Shown here in pieces: positions 52,147 through 57,862 of a stretch of DNA of 64,000 nt. Under the pieces are notes generated by a model. It was given only the letters and a program-made list of their open reading frames with translations. It ran no database searches and had not been told where the DNA came from. How positions within the stretch are numbered: the first letter of the stretch is position 1; each line of letters begins with the position of its first letter. Source of the DNA: an uncultured Lentisphaerota bacterium (GTDB lineage Bacteria > Verrucomicrobiota > Kiritimatiellia > RFP12 > UBA1067); NCBI GenBank assembly GCA_946413265.1, contig CAMKJU010000002.1, positions 44,332 to 108,331 on the forward strand. The letters are read 5' to 3'. A program made the translations under genes and the position numbers.

Positions 52147-52874
52147 GCCACGCCCCCTTTCTCCAGAACGTCGAGGAAAAGCCGCTCAAGGTTGCCACCT
52201 CCGTCGCCCGCGAGACGATCCACCGGGCCGTGGTAGATGCACTGCCCCTTTTTCATAATGGCCACGTTGTCACAGAGCAGCTCCGTCTCGCCCAGTTCGT
52301 GCGAGGAGAAGAAAATCGACTTGCCCTTGCTGCGCAGCTTCTTGAGCAGGTTGCGGAAATGGATGCGCGCGAGCGGGTCGAGTCCGGTGAACGGTTCGTC
52401 GAGGACGAGCAGGTCGGGGTCGTTCAGGAGAGCCTGTGCGATGCCGGCGCGCTGGAGCATGCCCTTGGAGTAGGTCTTGAGCGGACGCTTCGCCGCCTCC
52501 ACGAGTTCCACCTCTTCCAGCAGTTCGTCCGTGCGCGCCTTGACGGTTTGCTTGTCCATGCCGCACACGCCGCCGTAGAACGACAACAGTTCGCGCACGT
52601 TGAGGTAGGGGTAGTAGTAGGCGATCTCCGGCATGTAGCCGATGCGTGCACGGGTGGAGGCCACTGTCGGGTCCCCGCCGAACAGACGCACCATGCCGGA
52701 TGTCGGACGAATAAGCCCGATCAACATCTTGATGGTCGTGGTCTTGCCCGCCCCGTTCGTGCCGAGAAAACCCGTCACCTCGCCCCTCCCCAGCGAAAGC
52801 GTGAGGTTGTCAACGGCTTTCAGCGCCCCGAACGACCGGCTGACGCCATCCAATTCAAAAACCTTGTCTTCCAT
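52143..52874 (-). CDS. ABC transporter ATP-binding protein
   Basis: A 243-residue ATPase: Walker A GTNGAGKTT, Q-loop PTSGMVRLFGGDP, signature YSKGMLQRAG (a variant of LSGGQ typical of CcmA/NosF-like ABC-2 ATPases), Walker B LLVLDEPFTGLDP and the H-loop SHELGE. It pairs with the permease. Two palindromic operator-like sites lie in its leader. Confidence 0.92.
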   Translation of the reverse strand: MEDKVFELDGVSRSFGALKAVDNLTLSLGRGEVTGFLGTNGAGKTTTIKMLIGLIRPTSGMVRLFGGDPTVASTRARIGYMPEIAYYYPYLNVRELLSFYGGVCGMDKQTVKARTDELLEEVELVEAAKRPLKTYSKGMLQRAGIAQALLNDPDLLVLDEPFTGLDPLARIHFRNLLKKLRSKGKSIFFSSHELGETELLCDNVAIMKKGQCIYHGPVDRLAGDGGGNLERLFLDVLEKGGVA

Positions 52875-52877
52875 AAT

Positions 52878-52926
52878 AGGGTTTGCAAACCATACGAAAC
52901 GCCTTTGTGTGTGGTTTGAAAACCCT
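52878..52926. promoter_or_regulatory. Paired palindromic operators before the ABC operon
   Basis: AGGGTTTGCAAACCA (52878-52892; GGTTTGCAAACC is a perfect palindrome) and TGGTTTGAAAACCCT (52912-52926) are inverted copies with one mismatch. Their centres are about 34 bp apart, roughly three helical turns, as expected for two bound dimers of one repressor. Confidence 0.6.
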
Positions 52927-52929
52927 ACG

Positions 52930-52940
52930 AGTATAGCACA
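52930..52940 (-). promoter_or_regulatory. Extended -10 promoter of the ABC operon
   Basis: TGTGCTATACT on the minus strand, immediately upstream of the paired operators. Confidence 0.55.
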
Positions 52941-52982
52941 TCACACATGCGATTTCAAGAATCTACAGATACGATCATTTCT

Positions 52983-53017
52983 CTCTGTGCTCTCTGCCTC
53001 TCTGCGCCTCTGCGTGA
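52983..53017. repeat. CTCTGCG-type dispersed repeat, copy 2
   Basis: Matches 51299-51334 except for one base. It lies between the ABC operon promoter and the stop of the 222-residue gene. Confidence 0.75.
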
Positions 53018-53034
53018 AATTTCTGCTGGGATTT

Positions 53035-53703
53035 TTAGGTTCTGGCGCGTTCTAGAACATCTGCCGCGACAAGCGGGTTCTGGAATGTAAAGGCATAGCG
53101 CATGTTTTCCGACGCCTCAAAAACCATGCCTCCTGGTTTCACAGTGGCTTTCTTGAGATCGGCAAAGGGGATGCTCATGTCGAGATCCTTACCCGCAAAA
53201 ACGATACGTCTATTCGTGAAATAGCAGTGCGTACGCTGGCACACATACCCATTATTACGATGTCCGGGAAATGCCACGTCGCTTGGGCACCCCACGGGAC
53301 GCGAGACCATGTTGCCTATAGGCGGCGCGCTCGGCGAGCACGCCCTACCAGATTTCACGTCTGCAGCAATGTAAAGCGTACCCTTCTCATGGAAGAAAGC
53401 CTGCTCGTCGGGATCAATGGGATTCAGCCGAACCTTCTGCGCCGGACGCGGACGAATCGACGCCACACCGCCATCGGCAAGCCATTTCTCGTACCGTTCC
53501 CTGTTCTGCTTGAGACGGCGGTGAATCCGCAGTTTCACGACGATCATGGGTATGAGCAGCCAGAAAAAGGCAAAGACGATCGTGATGAGACCAAGCGCAT
53601 GCATAAACCACGGCTTGTCAAGGTTGTCCAGGTCCTGATAGATGAACCAGAACATCCCGCCGAGGAACACAAAGGCGATCAGTTTTCTCAAAGCGTAGGT
53701 CAC
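53035..53703 (-). CDS. Two-helix membrane protein with GRAM/PH-like domain, repeat-inserted
   Basis: A 222-residue protein with two hydrophobic helices (residues ~8-22 and 35-57), a basic linker, then a small beta domain (KGTLYIAADV ... CYFTNRRIVFAGKDLDMSIPFADLKKATV) that looks like a bacterial PH/GRAM domain. Residues ~117-152, Pro/Arg/Gly-rich and unlike either flank, are encoded by a REP-like element at 53322-53349 and adjoining sequence. The start is GTG (53701-53703), preceded by extended -10 TTTTGATATACT at 53711-53722, so the mRNA is nearly leaderless. Confidence 0.65.
   Translation of the reverse strand: MTYALRKLIAFVFLGGMFWFIYQDLDNLDKPWFMHALGLITIVFAFFWLLIPMIVVKLRIHRRLKQNRERYEKWLADGGVASIRPRPAQKVRLNPIDPDEQAFFHEKGTLYIAADVKSGRACSPSAPPIGNMVSRPVGCPSDVAFPGHRNNGYVCQRTHCYFTNRRIVFAGKDLDMSIPFADLKKATVKPGGMVFEASENMRYAFTFQNPLVAADVLERART
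53322..53349 (-). repeat. REP-like element inside the PH-like protein gene
   Basis: On the minus strand GGTAGGGCGTGCTCGCCGAG followed by CGCGCC. In frame, within a longer stretch of foreign-looking sequence (53240-53349). Confidence 0.75.
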
Positions 53704-53710
53704 GGCTGTT

Positions 53711-53722
53711 AGTATATCAAAA
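53711..53722 (-). promoter_or_regulatory. Extended -10 promoter of the PH-like protein gene
   Basis: TTTTGATATACT on the minus strand, eight bases before the GTG start. Confidence 0.5.
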
Positions 53723-53805
53723 GTTTGAGGGTTAGACCAATGCAGGAATTCTAAAGGGACAAAGGGATTGACGCCAAGCCATGGAATATGGTAACATACC
53801 TCCCG

Positions 53806-53884
53806 AACTTATAATAGGTTATATCCACTTATATGCATCACCCCCGTATAATGTGGTATAAGTGATTATAAGTTGCTATAAGTT
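53806..53884. repeat. 28-bp imperfect inverted repeat upstream of ATPase 2
   Basis: The arms at 53806-53833 and 53857-53884 match at 22 of 28 positions. Each contains three CTTATA-type half-sites spaced ten bases, one helical turn (AACTTATA ... CACTTATA; TATAAGTG-ATTATAAGTT-GCTATAAGTT). The ATPase 2 start follows after 14 bases. Confidence 0.85.
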
Positions 53885-53898
53885 AATGGAGACGATTT

Positions 53899-55068
53899 AT
53901 GGACAGATTGAGAAATCCTTTTACGCCTGGGGCAGGTGCTCTGCCGCCGGAACTTGCTGGACGATCTTCTATAATTGAAGATGGTCGGATCCTCGCTGGA
54001 CGTGCGCTTCTTGGCCGCTATGAAAAAAGCCAGCTGTTGATTGGATTGCGCGGTGTTGGCAAGACGGTGCTGCTGAAATATCTTGCAGAAAATGCTAGGC
54101 AAGCAGGCGTAGTTCCCGTGGTGGTCGAGGTACGCAATTCGCAAAGCGATTTCGAAGAACTGGCCTTACGGGTCAAGGACGCACTTTGCGCAATAGACTT
54201 TGCCAGCAAAGTAAAGACTTCTGTCAACAGCGCTTTTGCCACCCTTGGAAATTTCATCAAGACATTCGCTCTCAACATTGGTGATTTCGGGATAAAGGTC
54301 GAAACGTCCCACGGCAGAGCTTCTTCGGGAAGAATGGAACTCGACCTTTCGGAAGTGCTTCTAGCGTGTGCGCGTGCGGCAAAGGATTCCAACACTGCAA
54401 TCGGAATGTACATCGATGAGCTACAGAACCTGCAAATAGAGGCGATGCGAGGAATCATCGTTGCATTGCATTTTGCCGCCCAGGAGTCGTTGCCGCTGTA
54501 TCTGGTAGGGTCTGGCCTCCCTTCGATCCGCGCCCTTGTGGGGAAAAGCAAAACATACGCCGAACGGATGTTCAACTACGCCGAGATTGGCGCACTCTGC
54601 AAGGAGGATGTCGATTTGGCAATCACCGTACCCCTCAACAACAACGGCCTCGATATAGAGCCTGATGCGATCACGAAAGTGTTTGAGGGGACCAAGGGAT
54701 ATCCGTATTTCCTTCAAGAGTACGGATACCAACTGTGGAATGTCGCAGAAAAGTCGCCGATATCCACCGATGACGTGCGACGCATAGCCCCAGATGTCCA
54801 GAAACGACTGGATGTCAACTTCTTCGACGTGCGCTTTGATCGAATCTCCAGTCGGGAAAAGGAGTTCCTGCGCGCGATGGCGGAATTTCCGCAGAATGAG
54901 GCAATCGCGATATCTGATGTCGCGGACAGGATGGGACGTTCGCTGACCACGATATCCCCCATACGCGCCTCACTGATTAAGAAAGGCGTAGTATATTCCC
55001 CTGTATACGGCGGAATCGCATACACCGTCCCGATGTTTGCCGATTACTTGAGGCGGACGATGCGCTAG
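53899..55068 (+). CDS. AAA-type ATPase 2 (Orc1/ATPase_2-like) with winged-helix C-terminus
   Basis: A 389-residue protein. Walker A GLRGVGKT (residue ~52), Walker B GMYIDELQNL (~178) and sensor PLYLVGSGLPS (~203). The C-terminal ~90 residues form a winged helix (AISDVADRMGRSLTTISPIRASLIKKGVVY), so DNA binding is likely. It opens NPFTPGAGALPPELAGR, a motif common to ATPases of this type. No partner gene is visible. A long inverted repeat lies upstream and short direct repeats lie downstream. Confidence 0.85.
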   Translation: MDRLRNPFTPGAGALPPELAGRSSIIEDGRILAGRALLGRYEKSQLLIGLRGVGKTVLLKYLAENARQAGVVPVVVEVRNSQSDFEELALRVKDALCAIDFASKVKTSVNSAFATLGNFIKTFALNIGDFGIKVETSHGRASSGRMELDLSEVLLACARAAKDSNTAIGMYIDELQNLQIEAMRGIIVALHFAAQESLPLYLVGSGLPSIRALVGKSKTYAERMFNYAEIGALCKEDVDLAITVPLNNNGLDIEPDAITKVFEGTKGYPYFLQEYGYQLWNVAEKSPISTDDVRRIAPDVQKRLDVNFFDVRFDRISSREKEFLRAMAEFPQNEAIAISDVADRMGRSLTTISPIRASLIKKGVVYSPVYGGIAYTVPMFADYLRRTMR

Positions 55069-55070
55069 TT

Positions 55071-55118
55071 TTTACTGTGGCATTTGTAGGGTTTTCACTG
55101 TGGCATTAGTAGGCTTTC
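55071..55118 (+). repeat. 23-bp direct repeats after ATPase 2
   Basis: TTTTTACTGTGGCATTTGTA and TTTTCACTGTGGCATTAGTA, then a partial TTTCACT, directly follow the stop codon. No gene is seen in 55069-55766. Confidence 0.65.
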
Positions 55119-55220
55119 ACTCGGTCAATTGCTCGCCATGGAAAAACACGGCACTTGAACGTCCATGCGAGCCGCAAGCGATAAAATTGTCTCACGCCCC
55201 CAAGCTCCCCCCAGCGGGAG

Positions 55221-55272
55221 CGGCCGCGCTTGTCGCGGCCGACTGGTAGGGCGCGCACCCCGTGCGTGCCGC
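55221..55272 (+). repeat. Intergenic REP-like pair
   Basis: A CGGCCGCG-CTTGT-CGCGGCCG hairpin (55221-55241) is followed by GGTAGGGCGCGCACCCCGTG plus CGTGCC (55245-55272). This is the only GGTAGGG copy here outside a gene. Confidence 0.75.
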
Positions 55273-55288
55273 GATTGGGCTGAAACTC

Positions 55289-55610
55289 CGTAAGATTACG
55301 GAGCGGAACGATCTCACGAATTGCGGGTAATGGTTGAAAGCCCGCCGCCTACGCTTCACGTAGGAATGAACATGAGGATAACTTTGATTGCTTTCGCTGC
55401 TGGGAGATTAGGAGACTAGGAGACTAGGATTTCCGGAGAAAATTATAAAAATTCTCCAAGCCTCTCAAACTCCAAAACTCCCACTAGCGAAAGCAAATAA
55501 GAGGAGTCAAAAGGAAGTTACAGGCAAGGTTTGCGTAAGATTACGGTGCGGAATGGTCTTTGGATGGGTGGACGGAAACCGAGAAAACCAACTGTGCGAT
55601 TATAGTGCGG
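55289..55610 (+). repeat. Imperfect direct repeats GTAAGATTACGG(A/T)GCGGAA
   Basis: Copies at about 55291-55312 and 55535-55556, and a weaker third at about 55592-55612 (GATTATAGTGCGGAACGATT). The first two bracket hairpin element copy B. Confidence 0.55.
55339..55529. repeat. Dispersed ~190-bp hairpin element, copy B
   Basis: Same start (AGCCCGCCGCC), same GAGGATAACTTTG-TTGCTTTCGCTGCTGGGAG core and same end (AAGGAAGTTACAGGCAAG) as copy A at 34314-34497. The region after the first ten bases differs (CCTACG-CTTCA-CGTAGG hairpin here), and the inner stem has drifted while the outer stem persists. Confidence 0.8.
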
Positions 55611-55714
55611 AACGATTTCCAACATGGCCGGCGGATACTGGGGAAGATTGAGTCAAATTGGAGCAGGGCGAGCGTCCACCTGAACTTCAATGCGGCAAGG
55701 CGAATGTAAAAACA

Positions 55715-55736
55715 AGGCCTCGGCAACCGCCGAGGC
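55715..55736 (-). terminator. Terminator of the prepilin gene
   Basis: On the minus strand GGCCTCGGC-GGTT-GCCGAGGCC is followed by TTGTTTTTAC, about 30 bases after the stop. Confidence 0.85.
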
Positions 55737-55766
55737 CCGTGCGTTAGTAGAATCACCCGTTGAAAG

Positions 55767-56150
55767 TTACGGGGTGGTGGTCGTCGTCTTGTCCTCAGGG
55801 CAGACATGAGCGTAGTCGCCACCAGGATCACCCTGACACGTAACGGAAACTTCGCCGTCTTCGCCCAATGCAATCGTATACGACTTGGTACTGTCCCCAG
55901 GGCAATTGGGCTTGACCTTGATGTACTTGTCCGTGCCAAACAGATCGGCATCCGAGACTCCGCCGCCGGCAAGCTTGCTCTGCTCAGCGGCCGCCTTGAT
56001 CTGCTTCAGATTGCTAATGCAAGCATTCATCTGCGAGGTCTTACGATAGCGTACGAAGTTCGGGATCGCTACTGCTGCCAAGATGGCGATGATGGCGACC
56101 ACGATCATGATTTCAACGAGGGTAAAACCCTTCTTCAGCTTCATTTTCAT
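55767..56150 (-). CDS. Type IV prepilin / pseudopilin
   Basis: A 127-residue prepilin. The leader MKMKLKK-G^FTLVEIMIVVAIIAILAAVAIP has the prepilin peptidase site after Gly and Glu5. The mature helix ends FVRYRKTSQMNACISNLKQI, and a short globular domain contains three Cys and a poly-Thr tail. It probably works with the pilMNOPQ-like operon 7 kb away. The ATG at 56148-56150 is chosen because the in-frame upstream extension is repeat sequence. Extended -10 TATGCTACAAT lies at 56212-56222. Confidence 0.93.
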   Translation of the reverse strand: MKMKLKKGFTLVEIMIVVAIIAILAAVAIPNFVRYRKTSQMNACISNLKQIKAAAEQSKLAGGGVSDADLFGTDKYIKVKPNCPGDSTKSYTIALGEDGEVSVTCQGDPGGDYAHVCPEDKTTTTTP

Positions 56151-56211
56151 GGTTGTTTTCCTTTTTTGTTTGTTTTTGTGGCAACCGACACCATGCCAGT
56201 TGCGCGAAGAT

Positions 56212-56222
56212 ATTGTAGCATA
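56212..56222 (-). promoter_or_regulatory. Extended -10 promoter of the prepilin gene
   Basis: TATGCTACAAT on the minus strand, about 62 bases before the start. Confidence 0.55.
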
Positions 56223-56260
56223 TTGCGTGCCAAAGAGCAAGGGGTGGGGTGGGTGAATGG

Positions 56261-56306
56261 GGGCGAAACGCAAGGTTTCGCCCAAATTTGCGGGCGAGAC
56301 GCCCGC
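56261..56306. repeat. Two adjacent perfect palindromes upstream of the prepilin gene
   Basis: GGGCGAAAC-GCAAG-GTTTCGCCC (56261-56283) and GCGGGCG-AGA-CGCCCGC (56290-56306). A GTGGCGGGCG head precedes the second on the minus strand. They may be another REP-like family. Confidence 0.6.
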
Positions 56307-56428
56307 CACCCCGATTTTTTGGACTGCCAATCAGTTTTTGGGGACTGGACTCCACAGTATTTTTCGCATTTTTGCAAAAGGGAGATTTGCAGTTGTGCAA
56401 AAAATCGGGAATTGATTTACAGACTGCC

Positions 56429-56457
56429 TTGACAGTCAGTCATAAGCCGTGTATAAT
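56429..56457 (+). promoter_or_regulatory. Perfect consensus sigma-70 promoter, antisense to ATPase 3
   Basis: TTGACA (56429-56434), exactly 17 bases, TATAAT (56452-56457). Both hexamers match the consensus, unlike the other promoters here. It fires toward the 3' end of ATPase 3; the only downstream element before that gene is the 15-bp hairpin at 56517-56563. Confidence 0.7.
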
Positions 56458-56516
56458 TTGCGGCAAATCAATACGCAACGGTACATGCAATGAGGAAACT
56501 CTCGCAAAATTCATGC

Positions 56517-56563
56517 GACTTTCCCCCATAACTCATCTTGAGACTGACTTATGGGGGAAAGTC
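56517..56563. repeat. Perfect 15-bp inverted repeat at the 3' side of ATPase 3
   Basis: GACTTTCCCCCATAA and its exact complement, with a 17-base loop and no T-run on either side, so it is not an ordinary intrinsic terminator. It would form a hairpin in the RNA from the consensus promoter. Confidence 0.85.
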
Positions 56564-56582
56564 ACCATACGAACTGGTCACT

Positions 56583-57689
56583 TCACAGGCGGGAGAGCCA
56601 GATGCTAAATAGCCGGTCATAGACGACATACCCATCATCACATTCATAGAGCAGTTCGTCTTCAAGAAGCCGCTTAAGCGCCAGATGGACACTGGATGCC
56701 CCTCCAAGGGAATGTGCCGAAATAAATGCCGACCTGGTGACCGCCTTGACTTTCCCTTCTTTGGCCACCGCCTTCAGAAGCCGCACGGAACCAGTCGGGA
56801 GAGTCTTCAGCAACGCCGCATACTCCCAATTCTTCTCCTGCAGCAGTTCTTCAATGATTGAACCGATATCTTCGGGCTGCGCTGACCGCCGTTCAAACAT
56901 TCGATTCATCAGGGTTTGCACATACCAGGTAATCCCGTCAAACATCCCATAAACCCTGTCGAACACATCGCGTGGCAGATTACACGCAGGCGACATCAAA
57001 TTCCGCGCAAAATCAAAATAAACGTCGCAGTCAATGCGTTCAAGGGGCAGCGTTTGGGTTGAATTGAAGAACGGGCGTTTGGCAGAGGAAAACATCTCCG
57101 TCATCATGTGATGACGCGACCCGGCAAAAATGAAACGTGTATGCGGCATGAACTGCACATGTGAACGAAGAAGCGCCTCAGTGCCATTCTCCGGATAGGA
57201 GGCTATTTGCTGAAATTCATCTATGGCCACCACGCAATCGCCTCGGCCGTTAAGGTAATCGAAACATTCCTTCAGCGTGACTTCAACGCTGCGAGATTCG
57301 AGTCCAAATGAAAACGTGGGCGTTCCCGTGGCAGGGTCAACCGAAACCTGCGGACGAAAACTCTTGAAGAATCTCGACGCTGCAACAATCGCCTTGTCAA
57401 TGCGCGTATCCATCGACCCTATAACGGACGTCGCAAGCTGTTTCGTGAGTTCCAGAAGGCTTGACGTTGCGTAGATATCGACATATACCGTTGCCCAACG
57501 GCCTTCCTTGCGAAGTCCCTCAAACAGGTGTTTGACGAGCCCCGTCTTTCCAATTCGCCGCTCGGCGAGAAGAGTGATATTGCGCCCGTTTTCAAGCGCA
57601 GATTTCAATTTCTCGGTTTCAACTTTCCTGTCACAGAAGGTGTCTGGACCTTCATAGCCATAAATTACAAATGGGTTGTGGTATTTCAT
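56583..57689 (-). CDS. AAA-type ATPase 3 (ATPase_2-like)
   Basis: A 368-residue protein. Walker A LAERRIGKTGL (residue ~38), Walker B CVVAIDEFQQI (~152) and sensor RFIFAGSRHHMM (~185). The C-terminal winged-helix region (LLKAVAKEGKVKAVTRSAFI ... SSVHLALKRLLEDELLYE) ends with YVVYDRLFSIWLSRL. It begins KYHNPFVIYGYEGPDTFCDR, as in many Bacteroidota and PVC ATPases of this type. The start is set at 57687-57689; an upstream ATG would add 16 residues crossing the promoter. An 18-bp palindrome lies 40 bases upstream. Confidence 0.85.
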   Translation of the reverse strand: MKYHNPFVIYGYEGPDTFCDRKVETEKLKSALENGRNITLLAERRIGKTGLVKHLFEGLRKEGRWATVYVDIYATSSLLELTKQLATSVIGSMDTRIDKAIVAASRFFKSFRPQVSVDPATGTPTFSFGLESRSVEVTLKECFDYLNGRGDCVVAIDEFQQIASYPENGTEALLRSHVQFMPHTRFIFAGSRHHMMTEMFSSAKRPFFNSTQTLPLERIDCDVYFDFARNLMSPACNLPRDVFDRVYGMFDGITWYVQTLMNRMFERRSAQPEDIGSIIEELLQEKNWEYAALLKTLPTGSVRLLKAVAKEGKVKAVTRSAFISAHSLGGASSVHLALKRLLEDELLYECDDGYVVYDRLFSIWLSRL

Positions 57690-57728
57690 GGCGCATATTT
57701 TACCATAGTCTGAATCACTAGGCAATAC

Positions 57729-57765
57729 GGATTTCACATTTTATGAATCATAAAATGTGGAATCC
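57729..57765. repeat. 37-bp palindrome upstream of ATPase 3
   Basis: GGATTTCACATTTTATGA / TCATAAAATGTGGAATCC around a single central base, one mismatched pair in 18. Sited 40-76 bases before the ATPase start. Confidence 0.9.
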
Positions 57766-57862
57766 AACATCACTTGAACAGATCATCGAGTGTTACCTCG
57801 GAATGAATGAGGAAAATCGCCCTCCATCTGGGGCTTTCAAGCGAAAATACTCTCAGGAATGA
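57743..57862 (+). CDS. Possible 39-residue small protein, function unknown
   Basis: An ATG inside the palindrome opens 39 codons (MNHKMWNPTSLEQIIECYLG start) ending TGA at 57860-57862, convergent with and overlapping the last 26 bases of the PPTase fusion gene. No ribosome site is obvious. Composition is protein-like but it may be a remnant or chance frame. Confidence 0.3.
   Translation: MNHKMWNPTSLEQIIECYLGMNEENRPPSGAFKRKYSQE

Noticed and set aside
56517..56563. Intrinsic terminator for ATPase 3
   Set aside because: The stem is strong but there is no T-run on the minus strand after it.
48856..57737. Prophage or integron
   Set aside because: No integrase, capsid, terminase, attC-like array or tRNA boundary is seen; only ATPases, repeats and housekeeping-type genes.
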